Assembly: GCF_003287895.1 (NCBI RefSeq)
Contig: NZ_CP030280.1
Coordinates: 558,501-622,500 of the forward strand
Direction of reading: 5' to 3'
Length of the DNA stretch: 64,000 nucleotides
DNA from: Blautia argi
GTDB taxonomy: Bacteria; Bacillota; Clostridia; Lachnospirales; Lachnospiraceae
Part shown: positions 41,052 through 49,154 of the stretch, piece after piece
Layout: each line of letters opens with the position of its first letter
How positions within the stretch are numbered: position 1 is the first letter of the stretch
Program-made: the position numbers and the translations under genes
The notes under the pieces: generated by a model
Databases searched by the model: none
What the model saw: the letters and a program-made list of their open reading frames with translations, nothing else
What the model was told of the DNA's origin: nothing

Positions 41052-41780
41052 TTATTTTACTTTAGAAAGAGCGGCTTCATCTGCTACGATAGTCACGTCT
41101 GGGTGTAACTGTAAGATAGATGCAGGAACCTTTGGTGTAATCGGTCCGTTGATAACCTGATTGAGGATTTCTGCCTTGTCCTCTCCACTTACAACTACCA
41201 GAATTTTTTTCGCATTCATAATGGTTCCAATACCCATGGTATATGCCTGACGCGGAACATCAGCTTCGTTTTCAAAGAAGCGTTTATTTGCCTGAATAGT
41301 GCTTTCCGTTAAGTCTACGCAGTGTGTGGTCTTTGGAAAATCTTCTGCTGGTTCGTTGAATCCAATGTGTCCATTGTGTCCAAGACCTAAAAGTTGTAAA
41401 TCGATGCCGCCTGCACGGGCAATAATTTCTTCGTATTCTCTGCATGCTGCATCGCTGTCTTCATTTAAACCATCCGGTACATAAGTACATTCTTTGCGGA
41501 TATTTACAGAGTCAAACAGGTTATGATTCATGAAATAACGATAGCTCTGGTCATTGTCACCGCTTAAGCCTCTGTACTCGTCCAGGTTGCAGGAGGTAAT
41601 CTGAGAAAAATCTAAATCACCCTCTTCATACCATTTTACCAGATTTTTGTAAGTACCTACAGGAGTAGAGCCGGTTGCCAGACCTAACACGCAGTCAGGG
41701 TGTAAAATAACCTGAGATGCAATAATGTGGGCTGCTTTTTTGCTCATTTCTTCGTAGTCTTTTGTTTTGTAAATTTTCAT
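41052..41780 (-). CDS. nagB: Glucosamine-6-phosphate deaminase
   Basis: A 242-residue cytoplasmic enzyme converting glucosamine-6-P to fructose-6-P and ammonia, feeding amino sugars into glycolysis. It has the typical GLATGSTPVGTYKNLV phosphate loop, CNLDEYRGL with the catalytic Asp, and GLGHNGHIGFNEP with the catalytic His/Glu region. The ATG at 41780 follows AAAGGAGAAGG; the longer frame to 41852 runs into the promoter at 41824-41852. nagA is not adjacent. Confidence 0.96.
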   Translation of the reverse strand: MKIYKTKDYEEMSKKAAHIIASQVILHPDCVLGLATGSTPVGTYKNLVKWYEEGDLDFSQITSCNLDEYRGLSGDNDQSYRYFMNHNLFDSVNIRKECTYVPDGLNEDSDAACREYEEIIARAGGIDLQLLGLGHNGHIGFNEPAEDFPKTTHCVDLTESTIQANKRFFENEADVPRQAYTMGIGTIMNAKKILVVVSGEDKAEILNQVINGPITPKVPASILQLHPDVTIVADEAALSKVK

Positions 41781-41823
41781 GATACCTTCTCCTTTAATCT
41801 GGGATTGCTCCCGTAATATCTTC

Positions 41824-41852
41824 ATTATAATATGAAAGTAATTGAAACACAA
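41824..41852 (-). promoter_or_regulatory. nagB promoter
   Basis: On the minus strand TTGTGT (41852-41847), a 17-bp spacer and TATAAT (41829-41824), 44 nt before the nagB start. Confidence 0.65.
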
Positions 41853-41860
41853 TGTAAAAA

Positions 41861-41912
41861 AACGGAAAGTAGAATCAGATTCTTATGTATCGGTATTACG
41901 GTTACTTTCTGT
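41861..41912 (-). terminator. Terminator of the AraC-family gene
   Basis: On the minus strand ACAGAAAGTA (41912-41903) pairs with TACTTTCCGT (41871-41862), then a run of T residues follows. A nested AGAATC/GATTCT hairpin lies inside. The stem overlaps the stop codon. Confidence 0.8.
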
Positions 41913-42795
41913 CAGACAGAACTTTAATGGAAGAAGCGTACTCGGAAGGTGTCATTCCTGTCAGTTTTTTAAACTGTCTTGAGAAATAATGAATGGACGT
42001 ATAACCGATAAATTCGGATATCTGGGTGAAATTGTGATGATTTTCCCGGATAAGTTGCTTGGCAAGTTCAATCTTTAAATGAGAGAAATAATCAATAACA
42101 CCGCAGTGCGCCTGTTCCCGGAAAAGCTTCTGGAGCTGAGAACGGCCAATGAGGTTATCCTGACATATGGTTTCAATGGTCAATCGTTCGCAGATATGTT
42201 CCTCCAGATAAGTGGTAATCCGGTTATAAATCAGGGAATCATTTTTCTGTTTAATGGATTTGATTGCAGGAGAGGAAAATGTTCCCTCGTCCATTTGCCG
42301 AATCATAAAAATCAAAAGTGTTTCCAGATATAATTTAATTAACTGTTCTGAACCAAAAGGGGTTTCTTCGCAGCGAATCATTTCTGTGGTTGCCGGATCA
42401 TCCAAAGGCGTGGCAATACAGTGCTTTGCTTCATAAATAATCTGGGCCAGAAGCTTTCTCTCCTGTTCTCCGATGCTGGTCAGCAGATTCTCAAAATATT
42501 TCATGCAGGGAGAGTGACACTCAAAGGAGATAACCACCAGATTGGGGGCAATGGTTCCGTTTGCCTTTACGGTGTGAAATTCGTCTGGCTTGTGAAAAAT
42601 AATCTCTCCTTTTTTTAAGGTATGGTGGGTATTTCCGGCGCAGACTTCTACTTCTCCTTTATCTACGCAAAGAAATTCCCAGAAATCGTGCCGTTCTCCG
42701 GGAAAATTGTAATCACTCATATATTCAAAATAGTGAATGGTTATAATTTTATTAATCTCAATGTCTTGTTTTAATTCCAGACTTGTAAATGACAT
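41902..42795 (-). CDS. AraC-family transcriptional regulator with cupin domain
   Basis: A 297-residue regulator. The N-terminal cupin (about 15-110; RHDFWEFLCVDKGEVEV, KKGEIIFHKPDEFHTV) would bind a small ligand. The C-terminal pair of HTH motifs (about 195-292) includes LIGRSQLQKLFREQ and ISEFIGYTSIHYFSRQFKKLTGMTPSEYA. The position next to nagB and opposite the anSME-type gene suggests control of glycan-use genes, which is inference. GGAGGT lies 5 nt upstream of the ATG. Confidence 0.93.
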   Translation of the reverse strand: MSFTSLELKQDIEINKIITIHYFEYMSDYNFPGERHDFWEFLCVDKGEVEVCAGNTHHTLKKGEIIFHKPDEFHTVKANGTIAPNLVVISFECHSPCMKYFENLLTSIGEQERKLLAQIIYEAKHCIATPLDDPATTEMIRCEETPFGSEQLIKLYLETLLIFMIRQMDEGTFSSPAIKSIKQKNDSLIYNRITTYLEEHICERLTIETICQDNLIGRSQLQKLFREQAHCGVIDYFSHLKIELAKQLIRENHHNFTQISEFIGYTSIHYFSRQFKKLTGMTPSEYASSIKVLSDRK

Positions 42796-42816
42796 ATTGA
42801 ACCTCCAGAATAGGAA

Positions 42817-42845
42817 AATATAGTATTATTATACTGGATTGTAAA
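42817..42845 (-). promoter_or_regulatory. Promoter of the AraC-family gene
   Basis: On the minus strand TTTACA (42845-42840), a 17-bp spacer and TATATT (42822-42817), 21 nt before the start codon. Confidence 0.6.
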
Positions 42846-42944
42846 GAAAAAATCCATATGCTGTCATGAAATGACGGGAAAATCAATGAATTTACAACAG
42901 AGATATGATAAAATGAAGAAAAATGAGAAAAGGCGGGGCAGGAA

Positions 42945-44039
42945 ATGAAACATATACAATTAATGATGAAACCAGCGTCTTCCAACTGCAATCTCAGGTG
43001 CGCTTATTGTTTTTATGAAGATGAGTGTAAAAATCGGGAAACCGCGTCCTATGGCGTTATGAAAGAAGATGTTTTGGAAACCGTGGTAAAAAAGGCACTG
43101 GAAGCAGCGGAGTTAAGCTGTACCTTTGGCTTTCAGGGAGGAGAGCCTACCCTGGCAGGTCTGGAATTTTTTGAGAAATTTATAGAGTTTACAGAAAAGT
43201 ATAAAAAGCCAAAGACAAGGCTGTATTTTTGTCTGCAGACAAACGGAACTCTGTTAGATGACAGGTGGATGGAATTTTTGAAGGAACACCATTTTCTGGT
43301 TGGAATTTCCCTGGACGGTACAAAAGAAATTCATGACCGGAATCGCCAGGACGCAAGAGGCAAGGGGACATTTCAGATGATTTTGAAAAATGCAAAAAAG
43401 CTGCAGGAAAATCATGTTGACGTAAATATTCTCTGTGTCCTTACAAAACAGAGTGCCAGAAAGGTGTCTTCTGTGTACCGATATTTAAAAAAAGAGGGAT
43501 TCTATTATCAGCAGTACATTCCGTGTCTGGATCCCCTGGGCGAAAAAGAAGGACAGCGCCCCTGGTCTTTGACTCCAAAGGTGTATGCAGAGGCATTAAA
43601 GGAATTGTTTGATTTGTGGTTTGAAGATATTCAGAAAGGCACAATGGTATCTATTCGGGAATTTGATAACTGGCTGTCCATGTTAAAGGGAATGCCTCCG
43701 GAAGCCTGTTCCCAGACAGGGAGATGTTCCATGCAGAATATCATAGAAGCAGACGGAGGCGTGTATCCCTGTGATTTTTATGTGTTGGATCACTGTCGAG
43801 TTGCAAATGTGCAGGACGAAAATTTTCAGTTCTTCCAGGGGATTTTGCCGGAAATGGAATTTTTTGTTCAGGGACAGAAAAGAGGAGAAAACTGCAGGGC
43901 GTGTAAGTGGTTTCCTCTGTGCCGAGGCGGATGCAGAAGAAATTATACCCAGGAGCAGGTAAATTATTTTTGTGAATCCTACAAAGAGTTTTTCAGCTAC
44001 GCCATTTCCCGGCTGGAATGGCTGGCATCACATTTGTGA
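42945..44039 (+). CDS. Radical SAM/SPASM enzyme, anaerobic sulfatase-maturase type
   Basis: A 364-residue enzyme. The radical SAM cluster ligands are Cys15, Cys19 and Cys22 (CNLRCAYC), then FYEDECKNRE and FQGGEPTLAG, which are anSME signatures. The C-terminal SPASM part has many Cys (CSQTGRCSMQNIIEADGGVYPCDFYVLD, CRACKWFPLCRGGC) binding two more 4Fe-4S clusters. Family members convert an active-site Cys or Ser of sulfatases to formylglycine. No sulfatase gene is in the window, so the target lies elsewhere. GGCGGGGCAGG lies upstream of the ATG. Confidence 0.9.
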   Translation: MKHIQLMMKPASSNCNLRCAYCFYEDECKNRETASYGVMKEDVLETVVKKALEAAELSCTFGFQGGEPTLAGLEFFEKFIEFTEKYKKPKTRLYFCLQTNGTLLDDRWMEFLKEHHFLVGISLDGTKEIHDRNRQDARGKGTFQMILKNAKKLQENHVDVNILCVLTKQSARKVSSVYRYLKKEGFYYQQYIPCLDPLGEKEGQRPWSLTPKVYAEALKELFDLWFEDIQKGTMVSIREFDNWLSMLKGMPPEACSQTGRCSMQNIIEADGGVYPCDFYVLDHCRVANVQDENFQFFQGILPEMEFFVQGQKRGENCRACKWFPLCRGGCRRNYTQEQVNYFCESYKEFFSYAISRLEWLASHL

Positions 44040-44139
44040 CAAAAACAAATGAGTTTGTGCAAAGGATTTGTGCTTTTTTTTTGATAGAATAAAGATAACT
44101 TAAAACGAAGCAAGAACTCAAGCAAAGGAGAAGGTATGT

Positions 44140-45066
44140 ATGAAAAAACCAGTTTTAGTAGTTATGGCAGCAGGTATGGGAAGCCGTTATGGCGGTTTGA
44201 AACAGATTGACCCAGTGGATAAGCAGGGGCATATCATTATGGATTTCTCTATCTATGATGCAGTAAATGCAGGTTTTGAAAAAGTTGTTTTTATTATCAA
44301 AAAAGAAAATGAGGCAGATTTTAAGGCTGCTATTGGGGACAGACTGAGCAAGGTAATTGATGTAGAATATGTATTCCAGGATTTAAACAATCTTCCGGAA
44401 GGATATGGGGTTCCGGAAGGCAGAGTAAAACCATGGGGAACCGGACATGCAATTTTAAGTTGTATTGGAACCGTGGACGCGCCTTTTGCAGTGATCAATG
44501 CAGACGACTACTATGGAAGTCATGCTTTCCAGATGATTTATGATTATCTCACAACCCATGAGGACGATGAGAAATATCGTTATACTATGGTAGGATATGT
44601 TCTGGAAAATACTCTGACAGAAAACGGACACGTTGCCAGAGGCGTATGTGTGACAGACGAAAACAGCTATCTGCAGAAAATCAATGAGAGAACCCACATT
44701 GAAAAGAGAGGAGCAGAAACTGCTTATACAGAAGATGAAGGAAAAACATGGACCGTGATTCCTGAAGGCAGCGTGGTTTCCATGAATATGTGGGGATTTT
44801 CAGAAAGTATCTTAAAAGAATTAAAAGACCGCTTTGCAAAATTCCTGGACGAAAATCTGGAAGCAAATCCGTTAAAATGCGAATATTTCCTTCCGTTTGT
44901 AGTAGATGAACTTTTGGGAGAGGGAAAAGCAACGGTAGAGGTGCTGAAATCTCTGGACAAATGGTACGGTGTTACCTACAAAGAGGACAAACCAGTAGTA
45001 GTGGCTGCCATTCAGGCATTAAAAGACAGCGGCTTATATCCGGAAAAACTGTGGGAGGAAAAATAG
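44140..45066 (+). CDS. Sugar-1-phosphate nucleotidyltransferase family protein
   Basis: A 308-residue Rossmann-type enzyme with the nucleotide-binding signature MAAGMGSRYGGLKQ at residues about 9-22 and a metal-binding-like INADDYYG near residue 120. It probably joins a sugar-1-phosphate to UTP or another NTP. The next gene is an anomeric-type sugar kinase 3 nt downstream and galE follows, so it may supply UDP-GlcNAc/UDP-Gal in an N-acetylhexosamine pathway (inference). AAAGGAGAAGG precedes the ATG. TTTGTGC occurs twice upstream (44054-44060, 44067-44073). Confidence 0.88.
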   Translation: MKKPVLVVMAAGMGSRYGGLKQIDPVDKQGHIIMDFSIYDAVNAGFEKVVFIIKKENEADFKAAIGDRLSKVIDVEYVFQDLNNLPEGYGVPEGRVKPWGTGHAILSCIGTVDAPFAVINADDYYGSHAFQMIYDYLTTHEDDEKYRYTMVGYVLENTLTENGHVARGVCVTDENSYLQKINERTHIEKRGAETAYTEDEGKTWTVIPEGSVVSMNMWGFSESILKELKDRFAKFLDENLEANPLKCEYFLPFVVDELLGEGKATVEVLKSLDKWYGVTYKEDKPVVVAAIQALKDSGLYPEKLWEEK

Positions 45067-45069
45067 GAA

Positions 45070-46167
45070 ATGGCAGAAATTAAAAGAGAAGTAATTGAAC
45101 AGTTTCAGTTTGAGGGAACTTATACAGAAGGTATTCCTTACGGAAGTGGACATATTAATGATACTTTTCGTGTGACTTTTCAGGAGGAAGGGAAAACGAA
45201 AAGATATATTCTCCAGAGAATGAACACCCAAATTTTCCTTCACCCGGAAGAGCTTATGGAGAATGTGGAGGGTGTTACTTCCTGGCTGAGAAAGAAAATT
45301 GAAGAAAGAGGGGGAAATCCCGATAGAGAAACCTTAAATCTGGTGCCTACAAAGCAGGGAAAATTCTTTTATGCAGATACAGACGGGGATTACTGGAGAG
45401 CCTATCTTTTTATTGAAGATGCCATGACTTATGATTTGGTAGAGAAAAAAGAGGACTTTTATGAGAGCGCTGTGGCATTTGGAAATTTCCAGGGACTTCT
45501 GGCAGATTATCCTGCAGAAACGCTTCATGAAACCATTCAGGATTTCCACAACACGGTGAAACGTCTGGATACTTTTAAAAAGGCTGTGGAAGCAGATGTG
45601 TGCAAAAGAGCGGCAGATGTACAGGAGGAAATTCGGTTTGTACTGGACAGAGAACCTCTGGCACATAAGCTCTGCGATATGCAGGCAGAAGGAAAGCTGC
45701 CTTTGCGTGTGACACATAATGACACCAAGCTGAACAATATTATGATTGACAATGCTACAGGAAAGGCTATCTGCGTCATTGACCTGGATACCGTTATGCC
45801 GGGGCTGGCAGTTAATGATTTTGGGGATTCTATTCGCTTTGGAGCCAGCACAGGTGCAGAGGATGAACCGGATTTATCCAAGGTTTCCTGCAGCATGGAG
45901 CTGTTTGAACTGTATACAAAGGGCTTTGTGGAAGGCTGCAAGGGAAGTCTGACAAAAGAAGAACTGGATATGCTTCCAGTAGGCGCCATGACGATGACCT
46001 ATGAATGCGGTATGCGTTTTCTGACAGACTATCTGGAAGGCGATCATTACTTTAAGATACACAGAGAAGGACATAATCTGGATCGCTGCAGAACACAGTT
46101 CAAGCTGGTAAGGGATATGGAAGAAAAATGGGAACAGATGAATGAAATTGTAAACAAATACAGATAG
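45070..46167 (+). CDS. Phosphotransferase-family sugar kinase (N-acetylhexosamine 1-kinase-like)
   Basis: A 365-residue member of the aminoglycoside-phosphotransferase/choline-kinase fold. It has YGSGHINDTFRV (P-loop-like), the Brenner motif VTHNDTKLNNIMID with catalytic Asp, and CVIDLDTVMPGLAVNDFGDSIRF (metal Asp). Length and motifs resemble NahK (LnpB) of bifidobacteria, which phosphorylates GlcNAc/GalNAc at C1. Its tight coupling to a nucleotidyltransferase and galE supports this, but substrate specificity cannot be read from sequence. Confidence 0.82.
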   Translation: MAEIKREVIEQFQFEGTYTEGIPYGSGHINDTFRVTFQEEGKTKRYILQRMNTQIFLHPEELMENVEGVTSWLRKKIEERGGNPDRETLNLVPTKQGKFFYADTDGDYWRAYLFIEDAMTYDLVEKKEDFYESAVAFGNFQGLLADYPAETLHETIQDFHNTVKRLDTFKKAVEADVCKRAADVQEEIRFVLDREPLAHKLCDMQAEGKLPLRVTHNDTKLNNIMIDNATGKAICVIDLDTVMPGLAVNDFGDSIRFGASTGAEDEPDLSKVSCSMELFELYTKGFVEGCKGSLTKEELDMLPVGAMTMTYECGMRFLTDYLEGDHYFKIHREGHNLDRCRTQFKLVRDMEEKWEQMNEIVNKYR

Positions 46168-46180
46168 TTTGTAAGTTTGC

Positions 46181-46209
46181 TTGAATTTTCCATAAGAAAG
46201 TGGTAGCAT
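46181..46209 (+). promoter_or_regulatory. Possible galE promoter
   Basis: TTGAAT (46181-46186), a 17-bp spacer, TAGCAT (46204-46209), 68 nt before galE. It would let galE be made independently of the two upstream genes. Confidence 0.5.
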
Positions 46210-46276
46210 AGAAACAAACATAGAAAATGTTTTGGAACATGAAAAATATTCAATTTCTCAAAGGAGGAATAAAAGA

Positions 46277-47293
46277 ATGGCAATTTTAGTAACAGGCGGT
46301 GCCGGATATATTGGCAGCCATACAGTAGTGGAGCTTCAGAGTGCAGGATATGATGTAGTCGTTGTGGATAACCTTTCCAACTCCAGTGAAAAATCCCTGG
46401 AAAGAGTAGAAAAAATTACAGGAAAGCCTGTAAAATTTTATAAAGCTGATATCTTAGACAGAGCGGCTTTAAATGAAATTTTTGAAAAAGAGTCTATTGA
46501 TTCCTGTATTCACTTTGCAGGATTAAAGGCTGTAGGCGAGTCTGTAGAAAGACCGTGGGAATACTATGAAAACAACATTGCAGGTACACTGACTCTGGTT
46601 GATGTGATGAGAAAGCACGGAGTAAAGAACATTATCTTTTCTTCCTCAGCAACCGTATACGGCGATCCGGCGTTTATTCCTATTACAGAGGAATGCCCGA
46701 AGGGAACCTGCACAAATCCGTACGGCTGGACAAAATCCATGTTAGAGCAGGTTCTGACTGACATTCAGAAGGCAGATCCGGAATGGAATGTGGTTATTTT
46801 AAGATACTTTAATCCAATTGGCGCACATAAGAGCGGTACCATCGGAGAAAATCCAAACGGTATTCCAAACAATTTAATGCCATACATCACACAGGTAGCT
46901 GTAGGAAAATTAAAAGAGCTGGGTGTATTTGGGAATGATTATGATACCCATGACGGAACAGGCGTAAGAGATTATATCCATGTAGTAGACCTGGCAAAAG
47001 GTCATGTAAAAGCTTTAAAGAAAATCGAAGACAATTCAGGACTGTCTGTTTACAACCTGGGCACAGGAAACGGATACAGCGTTCTGGACATTGTAAAAAA
47101 TTTTGAAGAAGCTACAGGTGTAAAAATTCCGTATGTGATTAAGCCACGCCGTGCAGGAGATATTGCAACCTGCTATTCCAGCGCAGATAAGGCCTATAAG
47201 GAATTAGGATGGAAAGCGGAAAACGGAATTAAAGAAATGTGCGAAGATTCCTGGAGATGGCAGTCTAACAATCCAAACGGATATGAAGACTGA
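46277..47293 (+). CDS. galE: UDP-glucose 4-epimerase
   Basis: A 338-residue NAD-dependent SDR enzyme interconverting UDP-Gal and UDP-Glc (in some organisms also the GalNAc/GlcNAc forms). It has [10 protein letters not shown] at residues 6-15 and the catalytic set Ser124 (SSSATVYGD), Tyr149 and Lys153 (YGWTK). The C-terminal part ([30 protein letters not shown]) is standard. The ATG at 46277 follows AAAGGAGGAA; a longer frame starts at 46232 without a site. Confidence 0.96.
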   Translation: MAILVTGGAGYIGSHTVVELQSAGYDVVVVDNLSNSSEKSLERVEKITGKPVKFYKADILDRAALNEIFEKESIDSCIHFAGLKAVGESVERPWEYYENNIAGTLTLVDVMRKHGVKNIIFSSSATVYGDPAFIPITEECPKGTCTNPYGWTKSMLEQVLTDIQKADPEWNVVILRYFNPIGAHKSGTIGENPNGIPNNLMPYITQVAVGKLKELGVFGNDYDTHDGTGVRDYIHVVDLAKGHVKALKKIEDNSGLSVYNLGTGNGYSVLDIVKNFEEATGVKIPYVIKPRRAGDIATCYSSADKAYKELGWKAENGIKEMCEDSWRWQSNNPNGYED

Positions 47294-47344
47294 GAAATAA
47301 GGGAAAATATATAAAAAGAGCTGGTACATGCAAGCACTGTTGGG

Positions 47345-47398
47345 GGGATAGAAGAGATTTCTATTCCCGTCAGGCGCTTCCTGTATCAGTCTTTTTTA
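47345..47398 (+). terminator. Possible terminator after galE
   Basis: GGGGATAGAA and TTTCTATTCCC form a hairpin (about 47345-47374), a second small stem lies around CAGGCGCTTCCTG, and a T-run follows at about 47392-47398. The structure is composite and less clear than others here. Confidence 0.5.
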
Positions 47399-47420
47399 CT
47401 ATATTAAGAAAGATAGGGGG

Positions 47421-47449
47421 CAAAAACAGGGGCTGGTTTTCGCAGCCCC
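47421..47449 (-). terminator. Terminator of the DUF1846 gene
   Basis: GGGGCTG (47429-47435) pairs with CAGCCCC (47443-47449). Read on the minus strand the stem is followed by TGTTTTTG. Confidence 0.8.
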
Positions 47450-47467
47450 TTGGCATAGGTTGTGTAA

Positions 47468-48943
47468 TTAATAAATTTTCTTATGCTCATACACAGGTTC
47501 TGAGGTAAGCTGTATGCCCAGCTTTTTGAAGACTTTTTTGTCCACAGTGGAGAGCATGACAGAGGAATGAACCTGACAGCCCTTCAGCTTTGGAAGTTGT
47601 TCCAGAGCCAGTTTTGCCACATCACTGGCAGCAGCGGTGCTGGAAAGAGCGATGAGTACTTCATCTGTGTGCAGTCTGGGGTTTTTGCTTCCCAGATAAT
47701 CCGTTTTTAATTTCTGAATCGGCTCAATGGCAGAAGGAGAAAGCACATGAAGCTTGTGAGGTAGTCCTGCCAGTTCCTTTAAGGTGTTTAACAAAAGGGC
47801 AGCGGAAGCGCCTAAAAGGTCTGAAGTTTTTCCTGTGAGAATTCTTCCGTCTTCCAGTTCAATGGCAGCCGCCGGAGCGCCGGTAGCCTCTGCGCGTTCT
47901 AAAGCCGCTGTGGTGACGCGGCGGTTTTCAGTGGAAACACCTGCCTGCTTCATCAGAAGTTCCAGTTTGAAGACTTCTTCATCCGTGCTGGATTCTTCCA
48001 GGCGGTTTTCAAGAGCCTGATAGTATCTGCGGATAATTTCCTGTCTGGAAGCTTCCCTGCAGACCTCGTCATCAATGATGCAGTTTCCAGCCATGTTGAC
48101 ACCCATGTCTGTAGGGGACTGATATGGGCATTTACCAAAGATACGTTCAAAGATAGCGCTGAGTACCGGGAAAATTTCCACGTCGCGGTTGTAGTTTACC
48201 GTGGTTTCTCCATAAGCTTCCAGGTGGAAAGGGTCAATCATGTTGACATCGTTTAAGTCCGCAGTAGCGGCCTCATATGCAAGATTGACCGGGTGCTTCA
48301 GCGGAATATTCCAGATTGGGAAGGTTTCAAACTTGGCATAGCCTGCATGTATTCCCCGCTTGTGCTCGTGATAAAGCTGAGAAAGACAGGTTGCCATTTT
48401 TCCACTTCCCGGACCCGGAGCTGTCACAATAACCAGTGGGCGTGTGGTTTCAATATATTCATTTTTTCCATAGCCTTCATCGCTGACAATGAAGGGAATA
48501 TTGCTTGGATATCCGGCAATAGGGTAGTGAAGGTACACTTTGATTCCCAGATTTTCCAGCTTGCCTTTAAATGCCATAGCGCCTGCCTGTCCGGAATATT
48601 GTGTGATGACAACACTGCCTACAAAGAAGCCTCTTTCCTTGAAGGCATCAATCAGGCGCAGAACATCAATGTCATAGGTGATTCCTAAATCTCCGCGGAC
48701 CTTATTTTTTTCTATATCACCAGCGCTGATAACAATAACGATTTCCGCATGGTCAGAAAGCTGTTCCAGCATTTTCAGCTTACTGTCCGGGGCAAATCCC
48801 GGCAAAACTCTGGAAGCATGGTAATCGTCAAAAAGCTTGCCGCCGAATTCCAAGTACAGTTTGTTGTCAAACTGGCTGATACGTTCTTTAATATGTTCGG
48901 ACTGCATGGATAAATATTTGTCATTATCAAATCCTATTTTCAT
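47468..48943 (-). CDS. DUF1846 (UPF0371) family protein
   Basis: A 491-residue protein, full length for the family. Recognisable parts are MKIGFDNDKYLSMQSEHIKERI at the N-terminus, a P-loop-like GPGSGK near residue 177 (VIVTAPGPGSGKMATCLSQLYHEH), and FETFPIWNIPLKHPVNLAYEAATADL. The family is widespread in anaerobes, and structures are known but no accepted function. It is monocistronic, divergent from ftsH and closed by its own terminator. Confidence 0.9.
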   Translation of the reverse strand: MKIGFDNDKYLSMQSEHIKERISQFDNKLYLEFGGKLFDDYHASRVLPGFAPDSKLKMLEQLSDHAEIVIVISAGDIEKNKVRGDLGITYDIDVLRLIDAFKERGFFVGSVVITQYSGQAGAMAFKGKLENLGIKVYLHYPIAGYPSNIPFIVSDEGYGKNEYIETTRPLVIVTAPGPGSGKMATCLSQLYHEHKRGIHAGYAKFETFPIWNIPLKHPVNLAYEAATADLNDVNMIDPFHLEAYGETTVNYNRDVEIFPVLSAIFERIFGKCPYQSPTDMGVNMAGNCIIDDEVCREASRQEIIRRYYQALENRLEESSTDEEVFKLELLMKQAGVSTENRRVTTAALERAEATGAPAAAIELEDGRILTGKTSDLLGASAALLLNTLKELAGLPHKLHVLSPSAIEPIQKLKTDYLGSKNPRLHTDEVLIALSSTAAASDVAKLALEQLPKLKGCQVHSSVMLSTVDKKVFKKLGIQLTSEPVYEHKKIY

Positions 48944-49098
48944 GTTTTAATTGCCCCTTTTCTCTTAATTTTGTATCAAGTACTGCGTTAGTATACTACA
49001 ACTTGTGGGGGGATTCCAGTGAAAACCGCGAAAATCTTTTATTTTGTGTAAATTTACAAAAGTTTAATAAAAGTACATGGTTTTTCATAATCTTGCTG

Positions 49099-49127
49099 TT
49101 GATTTATAATCCTGTAATCTTTATAAT
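49099..49127 (+). promoter_or_regulatory. ftsH promoter
   Basis: TTGATT (49099-49104), a 17-bp spacer, TATAAT (49122-49127), 27 nt before the ftsH ATG. Confidence 0.75.
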
Positions 49128-49154
49128 AGAAGAGATTATATGAGGAGGAAAGAA

